DNA of 64,000 nucleotides from assembly GCA_943737045.1 (NCBI GenBank), contig CALSFV010000054.1:372001-436000 (forward strand). Reading direction: 5' to 3'. Position numbers and translations under genes: made by a program. The first letter of the stretch is position 1; every line of letters starts with the position of its first letter. Below the pieces are notes generated by a model. It was not told the DNA's origin and did not search any database. It was given only the letters and a program-made list of their open reading frames with translations. Positions 37,301-48,700 of the stretch are shown piece by piece. Origin of the DNA: Parapristionchus giblindavisi (Eukaryota; Nematoda; Chromadorea; Rhabditida; Diplogasteridae).

Positions 37301-40300
37301 TGCTCAAGTGTCCAAGTTCAGGGTGGCCTTATTCAACCGCTGCTCAAGTGTCCAAGTTCAGGGTGGCCTTATTCTACCGCTGCTCAAGTGTCCAAGTTCA
37401 GGGTGGCCTTATTCAACCGCTGCTCAAGTGTCCAAGTTCAGGGTGGCCTTATTCAACCGCTGCTCAAGTGTCCAAGTTCAGGGTGGCCTTATTCAACCGC
37501 TGCTCAAGTGTCCAAGTTCAGGGTGGCCTTATTCAACCGCTGCTCAAGTGTCCAAGTTCAGGGTGGCCTTATTCAACCGCTGCTCAAGTGTCCAAGTTCA
37601 GGGTGGCCTTATTCAACCGCTGCTCAAGTGTCCAAGTTCAGGGTGGCCTTATTCAACCGCTGCTCAAGTGTCCAAGTTCAGGGTGGCCTTATTCAACCGC
37701 TGCTCAAGTGTCCAAGTTCAGGGTGGCCTTATTCAACCGCTGCTCAAGTGTCCAAGTTCAGGGTGGCCTTATTCAACCGCTGCTCAAGTGTCCAAGTTCA
37801 GGGTGGCCTTATTCAACCGCTGCTCAAGTGTCCAAGTTCAGGGTGGCCTTATTCAACCGCTGCTCAAGTGTCCAAGTTCAGGGTGGCCTTATTCAACCGC
37901 TGCTCAAGTGTCCAAGTTCAGGGTGGCCTTATTCAACCGCTGCTCAAGTGTCCAAGTTCAGGGTGGCCTTATTCAACCGCTGCTCAAGTGTCCAAGTTCA
38001 GGGTGGCCTTATTCAACCGCTGCTCAAGTGTCCAAGTTCAGGGTGGCCTTATTCAACCGCTGCTCAAGTGTCCAAGTTCAGGGTGGCCTTATTCAACCGC
38101 TGCTCAAGTGTCCAAGTTCAGGGTGGCCTTATTCAACCGCTGCTCAAGTGTCCAAGTTCAGGGTGGCCTTATTCAACCGCTGCTCAAGTGTCCAAGTTCA
38201 GGGTGGCCTTATTCAACCGCTGCTCAAGTGTCCAAGTTCAGGGTGGCCTTATTCAACCGCTGCTCAAGTGTCCAAGTTCAGGGTGGCCTTATTCAACCGC
38301 TGCTCAAGTGTCCAAGTTCAGGGTGGCCTTATTCAACCGCTGCTCAAGTGTCCATGTTCAGGGTGGCCTTATTCAACCGCTGCTCAAGTGTCCAAGTTCA
38401 GGGTGGCCTTATTCAACCGCTGCTCAAGTGTCCAAGTTCAGGGTGGCCTTATTCAACCGCTGCTCAAGTGTCCAAGTTCAGGGTGGCCTTATTCAACCGC
38501 TGCTCAAGTGTCCAAGTTCAGAGAAACCATATCGAGCGGCTGCTCAAGTGTCCAAGTTCAGGGTGGCCTTATTCAACCGCTGCTCAAGTGTTCAAGTTCA
38601 GGGTGGCCTTATTCAACGGCTGCTCAAGTGTCCAAGTTCAGGGTGGCCTTATTCAACCGCTGCTCAAGTGTCCATGTTCAAGGAGGCCTTTTTCAACGGC
38701 TGCTCAAGTGTCCAAGTTCAGAGAAGCCATTGCTCAAATGTACACTGCTGTTATGTGCAATGCTCATCAGGCCATTGCTCTACTCTCCTTTGCTCAATTG
38801 TCCCCTTTCAACTGCTGCTCAAATGTCACCTGCTAACCTGTCCTCCACCCATTCTTACAAGTATGTAAACCCCTTGTTTATGTGTGGGGTAGGAGAGCTT
38901 TTGGACAAAAGTTGCGAGGAAAGTTCGCATCTTTCTGCTGAACTCTTGCTAGAAAGTTGCGAACTTTCTTCTGAAATTTCGATCGAAAGTGACAGATTGG
39001 ACGGACCCCTGCTCTGGCAACACTCTCTCATAGAGAAATAAATCGAGAGAGCATTGCCAGTGCGGAGTATTTCAAATTAGTTCGGATGTGCCTTTAAAAA
39101 TATACCTCGTTCGAAGACACATTCATCAGTAAGGCGACTTGGATTATCCCAAAGAATGGCCAATTCACGATCCTCTGAAAAATAAATAAATCATCATGGT
39201 TCAGGGAAAGCACAGTGTAGCGCAACATGAATTTTATACTTGTAGATACTCCGCAAGAATACAAGACACATCTGTGCAAAATTTCACACCGAAACAATGC
39301 ATTGCATCATCGAATATTTCGGCAAATAATTCATTTCATTTTAAACATGAATTGAAACATTACAAAATTAATTTTACAAAACAAAACTTACAGATACAAC
39401 AGTGGTGTCGTTTTTAACGCCCGTATCTTTGACGTATTTTAGATAACTGTATGGTTTCGAAACATATCCCTGAATATTTATATAATTATTTATATATGTA
39501 TTTTTGCATTCTTGAACGAGAGCTGTAAACAGGCAATTTTTTTCGGAGAACACTTTAAATAAAACTTATACTCACTTTAAATATTATATTCTAAGCAAAA
39601 CACTCGAGCTATTTGAAACTCTCCGCTCAGATAATGCTCTCTCGCTTTCTTTCTCTACAAGAGAGAGAGAGAGTGCTGTCAGAGCGAAGAGTAAAATTAG
39701 CTCGAGATGTGCCTTTAATGATGTGAACTTGCAATCTTACAATCGGATTCCGTGTGCCGGTTTTCTCATATGCACCGGATGGAATGACCAAACACTTTGC
39801 ACCACCATATCCATGTTTGTTCTTGAATTTCTTCGCAGAAAATCCTTGCATGAAAACTTCGATAGTTTTATTGTCCCACTAAATATGAAATATGATGATA
39901 ATGGAAAATAGTAAATGAAACATCATAAATGAAATGCTTAAATACATATTTCTATAAATAATTTCTTGCAAATCTACCTTGTAAATATTATTTTAATTAC
40001 TAATTAAATTTAAGAGACCGGCTCGGTAAGACACGAGCATGGTCCGGACATTCGCCAAGACTTTCGATCTGACCCTCAATAATTTCATCATAGACACATA
40101 CCCGGGACGTACCGACAAAATTAACAGTGAAAATGCCCTGAGGCTCAAACCCGGCTCACATATGTCACATTAAATAAAAAATTGAAAAATTCATAACTTT
40201 TCAATCGTGCAAGAACAGAGTGACATCGTTCAAGAGCTCGGCGTTCACGAGTCGGATGTATGCGATACCGGTATCAAGTACCACGATCTTGGTACTAACG

Positions 40301-42606
40301 AGGAACATCCGGGCAGAGGTAGACCGATCTCAGTTTCCACTGCTACTAACCGAAGGCGCACCCGACAGATGGTGCTTCGAAACCGCAAGAGAAGCCTCTG
40401 GAATCTCGATATCTCGAACACTTCCGTTCGTCATCTCATCATGTCTCAGCTGACTCTTATCCATTACAAATATTGTATACTGCATGAACCGAATGAGCGG
40501 CAGATCTAGCACCGCTGAGAACAGCACCATCGACTGTTTCTGCATTGCGCCAGGTCCGCGCACTTCAACACTATGGTTAGCGATAAGAATATCTTACCTT
40601 CGAAAGCAACCTGAATATCAATAATAACAGAATCATTGCCAATGATCCTGAAGAATACTACAAGAGAGTTGGGGTCAAGGGTAATATCAGTCATCCACAA
40701 CAAGCCAACGTTTTAGCTGTTATTTGCCCAACTTGAAAGTCCCCTCTCCTTTTTGCCACTCCATGCATCTAGATCATTACAAAGTTCACCCAGTCGTGGT
40801 TATTTACCCATGAACTCGGCTAAATCCATCACACTGAATGGCTTCCGAATCCCCCCTATCTCAACCTCCTCGACTGCAGTGTTTGGAGGTGTGGTAGGCC
40901 ATTATGTCCTCTACCAAGCACCAGACCTTCGACTTCCTCAAGGCTCCCCTTCTCAAGGAATGGGACGAACTCAATGACATTTACCCGCGGGAATAGGCAG
41001 TCGCATATGAGAAGATACTCAAGACCTGTGTTAGAGCTAAAAGAGACCACAACGAGATTCGCTGGTACATTACTGCTGTCCATATTCTTGATACGCTTTT
41101 CCATGAACCATATCACTTAGATCACATTTCCAAGGGGAGATTTATATGGAGACAACACTCCGGGTAATTTTGGCGCCCCCTGTAACTTGGGTTTTCCTTC
41201 TCATCGTTTCACTAAACTCGCTACAAGTCCAGTCAACAGAGAAATACAGTTCAAATAACATAAATATAATATATATATACATATACCAGATAAAAATCCA
41301 TGCGGATTGTCTTCTTATCTTTGCGATTGCGCATTTTATTTGACGACATTTGCCAATTGATTGCAGTCGTTTCTTCATCACCATCTTCCCATTTTTCCCC
41401 CTGTAAAGAATACAAATGAGAGTGGCTGAAATTTTTCAAAGAGGAATCGTTGTATTAACAAAAAAATGCAAACATTTAAAAAAAATGGAGATCCTCTATT
41501 TTAACTACCAAGCATATTTTACTTTGAAATGCATGTTTGTTTTTGTCGTTGCAAACTTATCCATTAAGGTTAACGAAACGAAGTCGATTTTCCATTAGCA
41601 TCAATTCCGGAATCAGAGGCAAGCAATTACTTTTTCGAATAGATTCCGTCTCAAAGGCACATTTTTCCGGAAAAGTTCTTTTTACACACCACGCAAATTT
41701 CGAACTCCCCCCCCCCCCCCGCCCCATTGAAAAAATGAAAAATACACCGCACTCCAACCTTTACGCAAGCTTTTTTTAAAGTTTTTACGAAAGTGTTTTA
41801 ATTCATATAATTTTATTTTTTGCTTAAGCTCAATGAAATGGAGAACAAACGTCATAAAAATAGAAGAAATGAGCGAAAAATCAATGTCGCGTGAGGAAGC
41901 GGGCGGAGTCAGAGTAACGCGCGGTATTATCATTATTATTATTGGCATTTTTTATTGGTAGGAAAATAAATGATTTGATTTGATTGGTATTTTTAATTAT
42001 CATTATTAGTTATTCTTATTATTATTAATAATAATTATTCTTATTGCTGTTGTTGTTGCAGTAGTTATTAATATTATTATTTCTTTTGCAACCTGTTACT
42101 CACCTTCGTTTTGTGATTTGTTACCAAAGAGTTTCCGTTAATTTTAATATGAGACAAAATATCAGTACTTTCTGTTGGCTGTGCACATTTCGATTTGAAG
42201 TTGAACGTAACACTAAATGATCATAATCTTAATATTATTAAAAGTAATAATTTAAGGATTTCAAAGGCACACCAAGCTAATTTTACATTCCGCTGAGGTC
42301 GCCGACACTCTCTCGCAGAATGAAAAAGCGAGATAGCATTGCCAGAGCGGAGAATTTCACATTAGCTTGGGGTGTGCCTTTAAAAACAATTCACAAGTGC
42401 GTTTCGCTGTCATCCTCAGCGAAAAATACAGTTATAAGTGTTCCTGAAACGAAGGAATAACATAGATGTTCCTTTTAAATGATATACTTACCGTTCTCAA
42501 TCCCGTTGTCGAAATCGATCTTGAAATGATCAGGAACCTCAGATTGTGACGGAGTAGACAATAGTACTAGCAAGACTACTGTCAGAAGCATTTTGGAAGG
42601 AATCAT
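34365..42606 (-). CDS. 12-exon secreted protein family, copy D (complete)
   Basis: Exons: 42488-42606, 42104-42212, 41287-41400, 39741-39878, 39392-39469, 39106-39174, 35244-35348, 35138-35164, 34870-34956, 34576-34659, 34435-34488, 34365-34388. They give 335 codons without internal stops. Signal peptide MIPSKMLLTVVLLVLLS, then TPSQS, then DHFKIDFD. The four family cysteines are in FKSKC, AKCLV, SEICN and KSCTV. Exon 7 has tandem sequons (NTT twice). Exon 1 donor: a G|GTAAGT site exists, but only the site two codon positions later (GGTAA|GTATAT) keeps the frame into exon 2 (VTFNFKSKC). Intron 6 (39105 down to 35349) holds a 2.9-kb minisatellite; intron 3 holds FB1 and Tc1 fragments. D differs widely from A and B at residue level while every exon border is kept, which argues for selection on the protein. 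Function unknown. Confidence 0.75.
34731..34835. repeat. Tc1/mariner-type mini-MITE (intron 9, gene D)
   Basis: A 105-bp hairpin flanked by TA: CAGTAGCTGCCAAAAGTATT and its near reverse complement. Copies E and F lack it at this place. Confidence 0.75.
35828..36020. repeat. Inverted minisatellite units (head-to-head with the main array)
   Basis: About five 40-bp units in the opposite orientation to the main array. They alternate between a ttgaataaggccaccctgaac type and a ctcgctaaggtttcactgaac type. The orientation switches at about 36020. Confidence 0.8.
36026..38735. repeat. 40-bp minisatellite, about 68 units
   Basis: The unit is gggtggccttattcaaccgc + tgctcaagtgtccaagttca. Most units are identical; rare variants occur at 36513 (ctagatcag), 37374 (attctaccg) and 38354 (ccatgttca). 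Divergence is concentrated in the last five units, where one (38521-38560) matches the ctcgctaaggtttc type of the inverted side. Because 40 is not a multiple of 3 and the unit has no plus-strand stop, all three plus frames stay open for 780-980 codons. It lies in intron 6 of gene D and is transcribed, if at all, from the other strand, where TGA recurs in every frame. Confidence 0.95.
39583..39718. repeat. M1-type MITE next to exon 4 of gene D
   Basis: Runs from about ctctaagcaaaacactcgagc to gctcgagatgtgcctttaa with an inner gagagaga run. Same position relative to exon 4 as in A and B. Confidence 0.55.
40014..40205. mobile_element. FB1 left-end fragment (intron 3, gene D)
   Basis: Follows TTAA with GAGACCGGCTCGGTAAGAC and matches FB1 up to cataacttttcaatcgtg, then breaks into Tc1-type sequence. 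Confidence 0.65.
40206..41100 (+). pseudogene. Tc1/IS630-type transposase pseudogene (intron 3, gene D)
   Basis: The plus strand shows a helix-turn-helix linker GRGRPISVSTATNRRRTRQM and later a DLNPLD-type motif degraded to LNLLDCSVW. After a frame change it shows KAPLLKEWDELND and TCVRAKRDHNEIRWY, typical of the C-terminus of this superfamily. Frameshifts and a stop make it dead; the termini were not resolved. Confidence 0.6.
41680..41940 (-). repeat. Dispersed repeat R1
   Basis: The reverse complement resembles 33460-33680 (shared words actccgccc, cgcgacat, atcgatttttatg/ctatttttatg, aaaataaaattatatg). Identity unknown; a C run of 14 lies at 41707. Confidence 0.45.
42263..42381. repeat. 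M1-type MITE, best preserved copy (intron 1, gene D)
   Basis: A 119-bp palindrome from AAAGGCACACCAAGCTAATTT to AAATTAGCTTGG then GGTGTGCCTTT, with ATTGCCAGAGCGGAG inside. Confidence 0.75.
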
Positions 42607-43986
42607 ATCTCTGTTCCAATTGCCTCTTTCTTCGTTGAGGAGAGAGTGCGAACAGAGAAAAAGCAGTTCGAGGATCCTAAAGAAAGTTCTTACGTTTGTT
42701 AAATTAATCCAATCAATAAAATAAACGCTGATTCTGGTGGAACGATCGGTTTTGGTACTTTTTCTTTCTTTTCAATGTTGTTTTTGTTTTTATCGAGTTT
42801 GCCCGAAAGAATCAAGCCAAGATATTTTTTTTTATTAAATCAGCATTATTCGATAATGAATAATCTTTCCGATGTTCACACATAATCGCGCACTATGGCC
42901 TGGTCACTATGGTATGGTTTGGCCTTCGGTTCTCTATTACCCTTGAATTTAATTTGCGAAAACGCAATATTTTGTCACATTTCTCACGGGCAAACTAGAT
43001 AAGCTGAAAAGAAAAACGATGAAAGGAAAGACCAAAACAGCACGTTTCTCCAGAGTTAGTGTTGATTTAAATGAATGGATTAATTGGATCAATTGGATCA
43101 TAAACCATTGATTGTTCGATGTACGTTAATGTATAATTAAAGACGTCGACTCAACACCTACAATGACTGTGCGTTCGATGAAACTCTAATGACAAATGTC
43201 TTAATTTTTAAAAAAAAAACGCGACTTTCATCTGTGCCTACAAATTCACAAAAGTGTTACACAAATGTCTAAAAGGGTCTAAAAATGCCCCCCAAAAGGG
43301 GAACGCTAATGTTGATCTTTTTACCTAACTTTATAGAAACCTTATTCAATGAAGATTCACGTCAAGACATTCAACTTTGATAATTATGTTAAGGTAAGTA
43401 TAACTTTTGTGACCATAATGTCTTCGCAGCTCATTAACAAAAAATCGCCCCACATTGGTGTATTATCCCAACGTAAGGTTAACACATTAAGCAAGGTATA
43501 GAGAAGTTAAGTTTATAATAAATATTTTCCATTAGTTGAAAAGAAACGAACCGATCCGAAGTGGAGCAAAGAGCAGAAATGAAAAGAGAAATGAGGATGG
43601 AGAAAGATGGAATAAAACCACGTATCACAATGGAATGTTAATTTATGATAATAATTCTATAATTGAATAAGTGATATTAATTGGACATTCAAATATGAAT
43701 CAGAAATATATCGACCGATTCAAGGTCGAAAGGGGTGCTACGAATGTTGTACACAAATAATTTTTGTGAATATCGAAGAGAGTCATTATTTATTTGATGC
43801 TGACTTGGGTACTACCACGACAAATCATATTCCTTGAAAACGTAACTGAACAAAATGTGTTCACTCTTGTTCGATTTTTGGGAAGATCATGGGAGATGAA
43901 GTTCAAATAGTTAGTGGTTAATATTTTTTTTAAATTCAACAGCCGTATGTGCAAAATTTATCTTCAAATTCATTTAATCTCATTTA
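42607..43986. other. 5' flank of gene D
   Basis: 43515-43665 carries the conserved upstream block (ACGAACCGATCCGAAGTGG, ATGGAGAAAGATGGAAT), about 0.9 kb upstream of the start codon. 43740-43960 resembles 32590-32840. No gene is seen in the remainder. Confidence 0.45.
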
Positions 43987-44236
43987 AAGGTGGAGACCCC
44001 TGAATGTTCATGCAAATCTCTCACATCTCTCTTGTCAAGTGATATGCCAGATGTTAGCACAGACACGCATCTATCTTATAGCGCAGTGGTAAACGTTCAT
44101 AGTCGTTACCCATTTGTCACGAGTTCAAATCCTATTGCCGAATTTTCTCAATTTTCAAAAAGCGCGCCTTTCCTTGCACGGGCCTGATGGGTTCATTCAT
44201 GTTTCTAGTGATCAATAATCTGAGTCTTGATTTAAC
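43987..44236 (+). mobile_element. tRNA-derived SINE, copy 1
   Basis: Begins GTGGAGACCCCTGAATGTTC. The tRNA-like part (A box TAGCGCAGTGGTA at 44079-44091, B box-like GAGTTCAAATCC at 44121-44132) is followed by CTATTGCCGAA, a body word tttcaaaaagcgcgcc, and an end at catgtttctagtgatcaata. It aligns along its whole length with 63351-63597, which defines the family. Confidence 0.65.
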
Positions 44237-44977
44237 GTAGTCTTGATTTAAAGTGGATATTAGCGTATTTTTCACAACTTTCCACAATTTGAGTGAAATA
44301 AATGCTTTATCGTGCTGAAATGCTCAACGTTCGCTGTATTTATTCCTTATGCCACGATCCTCGAGGCTGATGGTGACAAGATGGAATAAACATAGCAGAG
44401 CCCATTTCATTGTTCCATCTTAGTTCCTCTCACTGTAGTTCTATTCTCTTCGTGTTCCCGTTCATTCTCTCCGCTATCAGCATTTCTTTTGTCAAACAGT
44501 AGTGTACTAATAAACCAGAGTTTAAGTAGTCCGAGTATTGCTTTTTAGCACTATCGTTCGTTTCGTTAACACGTGTTCGCTTCTTCAACTATTTCCTATT
44601 TCTCATCGTTACCGAAAATCGCCATTCACTAACTATAAATTGCGCAGATGACTTGAAACGCATTTCAAAAAAACTCTGATTCCTATACAGCGTCCGCAGC
44701 ACGTGAACTCAACGAGGTCGAAGTTAGAATGATAATAAGATATATCAGTTACTTCTTCACCACTATCTCTTCAATAACTTGTTGGTTAGTCCCGTTCGAA
44801 AAGTACCATCCATGGAACACTCATTTTGTCAAGCTTATGTGGCCAAGACCGCACTTGAATGATCATGCATGCATTTGAACTACTGAGTCACCTCTCTTAT
44901 TTTAACACACCTTCAATTCTTTTAGAGTATATTTAGCCCCACAGAACTTTTTCAATCTTACTATATTTATAAATGTC
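44237..44977. other. Intergenic region without a supported gene
   Basis: Mixed-composition sequence between the SINE and the small peptide candidate. No exon, terminal repeat or tandem repeat was found. Confidence 0.3.
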
Positions 44978-45167
44978 ATGGCTTTCAAATGCGTAACGCT
45001 CTACGCCCTATTATTTTTATCAATCCTTATCTCGTTGATGTTCAATACTTTTTCAATGGAATCACTTTCAGATCCGTGTTAACCGTCGTAGTCGTTGGAA
45101 GGAGGACGATGATGACACCATCGACGATATTATGAGAGGGGAGAGTATGCCTATGCTGAACTTATGA
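44978..45167 (+). CDS. Possible tiny spliced peptide gene
   Basis: ATG at 44978 opens MAFKC, then a GTAACG donor at 44993 and a CACTTTCAG acceptor ending at 45071 would remove 79 bp. The frame continues in phase 0 for 31 codons to TGA 45165-45167 (RVNRRSRWKEDDDDTIDDIM, then RGESMPMLNL). Without splicing, the same ATG reads a signal-peptide-like MAFKCVTLYALLFLSILISL and stops at TAA 45079. Either the hydrophobic stretch is an intron or the two parts belong together through a different splice or a 1-base frameshift. No homologue is recognised. It is the only plus-strand gene candidate inside the array. Confidence 0.3.
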
Positions 45168-45310
45168 ATCCAACAGTACTCCCCATTTCTTCCTTCTTTA
45201 ATTTCGTAGTAATTTGTACCATAGTATCCATTGCTGTGTATTTATCGATCTTAATAATAAATCTGTCAATAATTCATATCGTTTGAGGCAGTGGAAAGGA
45301 TTGTGGATTA

Positions 45311-45365
45311 AGGATATGATAGCAATTGCATGTACACTTACGGTGCATGCAATTTCTATCATATC
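45311..45365. repeat. Short hairpin 3' of gene E
   Basis: GATATGATAG and GCATGTACAC-type words pair with GTGCATGC and CTATCATATC in an imperfect inverted repeat of about 55 bp. It could be a small MITE. Confidence 0.45.
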
Positions 45366-45722
45366 TTATTTCACAGATAACTAGATGGTAATTCCTGCTA
45401 CAAGGATATCGAAGCCATAATGAAATATTCTAGAAAGTGTATATGAGAATAAACTTTAAGAAAATTGATGAAAAATCTGAGAAAACTTGAAACGGTTATG
45501 TTGCTGTAGGCAAAGTTGGCACACCAAGTGGTGCGCCGAGTGCGGTACTCTGCAAAAAGATGACATCACTAAATGCTTCACTCTCTCAATTTAACATTGT
45601 CCCACGCGCGAAGGATTTCGAGAAGGGAAATTTCATTCGAATTATGATTAAAAAAGTGAAATCGTTGGCATATGAAATGTAAAACTGTTATCAACACAAG
45701 AATCAAATCCAAACATCGTTTA

Positions 45723-45746
45723 TATCTTTTCGATATCGACAAGATA
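45723..45746 (-). promoter_or_regulatory. Conserved 3'-UTR palindrome, gene E
   Basis: Same 24 bases as genes C and D, 34 nt after the stop codon. Confidence 0.55.
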
Positions 45747-45780
45747 AATTTGTGAAAGGACATAATATCTTCTTTATCTT

Positions 45781-48700
45781 CTAGTCCGCCTTCTTGATAA
45801 GCCCCTAGAAATAATAAATACGTTAAAAAGTCAATTAAGTTGGATAAACCTTGGGTAAGTTGTGTTTGAAGGCATAGATGGCAACTCCATTCGCAACGAA
45901 TAACTCAAATATTAATGATCAATATTCTATATAATATAGATTAGTTTAAGAGACCGGCTCGGTAAGACTCGAGCATGGTCCGGACATTCGCCAAGACTTT
46001 CGATCTGGGCCTCAATAGTTTCATCATAGACATATGCCGGGGGGAGACCGATGAAAGTTATAGTGAAAATGCCCTTAGGCTCAAACCCGGCTCAAATATG
46101 TTTCATAAAATAAAAAATTGAAAAATTCATATCTTTTCAATCGTGATATCTAGGACTTATATTTCTTTTTTGTGGTAAATAACATGCCATGAGCTCTTAT
46201 AAACACAGCTGAACAATAATATCATATCGTTCTGAATCTGTTTTTTCGGGTTTGATTTTCGGATTTTTCCTCTTCTATCTTCGTTGAACAGATAGCGCAA
46301 GAAATTTCATAGTGCATATTGTAGCCCTGACGATTATGTACATGGTGGTCATATTCCCTTGGCCAGCCAGCTTGTCTTAAGCCTCGAGAATTGCAACTGA
46401 ATGTGAGATATGTGCAAATTGCAAAAATCGAAAATTAAATTTCTTGAAATTCGCAAGAGTAAGAGTTAGCTTTATTATGTCATTTTACTCGTAGCTATGT
46501 GCGCATATAGGAAAAATATACAAATAGACTCAGACTGCATTTTTAAAAAATTTAGAAAAATAATTATTTTATTTTTATTTTTTCAACTCCCACATTCAGT
46601 CGACCGTCAAGTCAAGTTGATTCATAGGGCGGATGGTGGCTGATGCATGTGCGTTTGCGTTAACGACTACCATGTGAAGAATCGTCGTTTCGCAGATCTC
46701 GAATTAATTTTTTAAATTATCAAACTTGAATATTTATATGTTTCTTTCATATAAATCGGTTGGAAGGTGGCGTACGGCAACCAAAGCTGTACCATTTTTA
46801 TCAGTAGGAGTGTACTGTACTTCACTACCGTAACCGTCGGGAATCGCGAACAAATTTTTTTTCAGTCGACCCATGATTCTCAACCATGACCCGGGGTTCA
46901 TGGTTGAGAATGGCTGAGGTCGAAAAATTCATGATGATCCCAGACCAAATACTATTTGGCATTATATCAACAATGGGCCAACTTTTATTTTTATGGATAC
47001 CATAACTCGAATTACCGTAATCTAGCTACCGTATCCTGTAATAATGTGGTGAAATTCTCGGAAAATTCAGGTGCGTGCATTACTAGTACGGTAATTCGAG
47101 CTCTGATATCCATAAATATAAAAGTTGGTCCACTGTTGATATAATGCCAAATAGTATTTGGTCTGGGATCATCATGAATTTTTCGACCTCAGCCATTCTC
47201 AACCATGAACCCCGGGTCATGGTTGAAAATTAAGGGTCGACTGAAAAAAAGTTAGTTCGCGATTCCTGACGATTACGGTAGTTCAATACCGTATACTCCT
47301 ACTGATAAAAATGGTACAGCTTTGGATGCAGTACGCTACCTTCTAACCGATTTATATGAAAGAAACATATAAATATTCAAGTTTGATAATTAAAAAAATA
47401 AATTCGAGATCTGCGAAACGACGATTCTTCATGTTGCAGTCGTTTCTGCAAACGCACATGCATCAGCCACCATCCGCCCTATGAATCAATTTGACTTGAC
47501 GGTCGACTGAATGTGGGAGTTGAAAAAATAAAAATAAAATAATTATTTTCTAAATTTTTTTTAAAATGTAGTCTGAGTCTATTTGTATATTTTTCCTATA
47601 TGCTCACATAGCTACGAGTAAAATGACATAATAAAGCTAACTCTTACTCTTGCGAATTTCAAGAAATTTAATTTTCGATTTTTGCAATTTACACATATCT
47701 CACATACAGTTGCAAATCTCGAGGCTTAAGACAAGCTGGCTGGCCAAGGGAATATGGCCACCATGTACATAATCGTCAGGGCTACAATATGCATTATGAA
47801 ATTTCTTGCGCTATCTGTTCAACTAGGATAGAAGAGGAAAAATCCGAAAATCAAACACGAAAAACAGATTCAGAACGATATGATATTATTGTTCAGGAGT
47901 GTTTATAAGAGTGCGTGACATGTTATTCACCAATAAAAATAAATAAAAGTCCTAGCTACCACGATTGAAAAGTTATGAATTTTTCAATTTTTTATTTTAT
48001 GAAACATATGTGAGCCGGGTTTGAGCCCAAGGGCATTTTCACTATAACTTTCATCGGTCTCCCCCCGGTATGTGTCAATGATGAAAGTATTGAGGCCCAG
48101 ATCGAAAGTCTTGGCGAATGTCCGGCAGGGGGTCATAATGCTCGAGTCTTACCGAGCCGGTCTCTTAAAGTTATTGAAAAAATTGCAACACTCTAAAAGT
48201 GCTAACTTCAAGCTTATTTTGAAGCATCTTTGAATTCTCCAATTGGACGCTACATGTCTTTGCAAGATTGTGAACAGAATTCAGCTCAACCTAAAGTATT
48301 CATTCTTTTCATGTTATTTTCTCCTTATAAAGCGAAGTCTGCTGATCATTCGCTCGAATCAAGCGAATGATCAGCAGACTCAGGCAAGTTACCGTAATAT
48401 TCTCTTTCGAAGTTCGTACGATCGATAGATGTTCGAAATCAGCGATATCATTTCCGACTTTGTCATTACAACGCCCCTACAATCTCTATTTATTTGAATC
48501 AACTACATATTAAGAAATATTAAGAAAATAAAAATAACTTACACTTCCTTTAGGAGTGAACAATTTCATCTGAAACGAAAGATACTTTAATAACAAATCA
48601 ATTTCATTGGCGCAATCTCCTCTGTTCTCCATAAACATACTTTACGAGAAATAGAATTAGTGGTAGTATTGTATTTCATTTTCAATTCAAATACCGTTGA

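Larger units (their letters stand above)
35396..39097. repeat. M1-type MITE expanded by a minisatellite (intron 6, gene D)
   Basis: The left border (TGACACACCACGAGTAATTT) and the right border (AAATTAGTTCGGATGTGCC) resemble the two ends of the M1 MITE. Genes E (about 48815-49640) and F (63243-63349) have M1 sequence at the same intron position. Between the borders lie related words (aagttgcgaactttgttgcg / aaagttgcgaactttcttc) and the 40-bp array. Confidence 0.4.

Noticed and set aside
36026..38735. CRISPR array
   Set aside because: Units abut with no variable spacers, there are no cas genes, and the surroundings are eukaryotic.
36005..39041. Three overlapping ORFs of 943, 977 and 781 codons
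   Set aside because: They are translations of the 40-bp tandem repeat in three frames; openness follows from the stop-free unit, not from coding selection. They also lie antisense in an intron of gene D.
40207..40509. 100-codon plus ORF as a host gene
   Set aside because: The GRGRPISVST linker and later motifs identify it as part of a decayed Tc1/IS630-type transposase.
45578..45763. 61-codon frame continuing past the stop of gene E with a hydrophobic tail
   Set aside because: It is the other frame of exon 12 and 3' UTR. The phase-0 frame ends at a stop in the same place in all six copies, and the long tail is open only in E.
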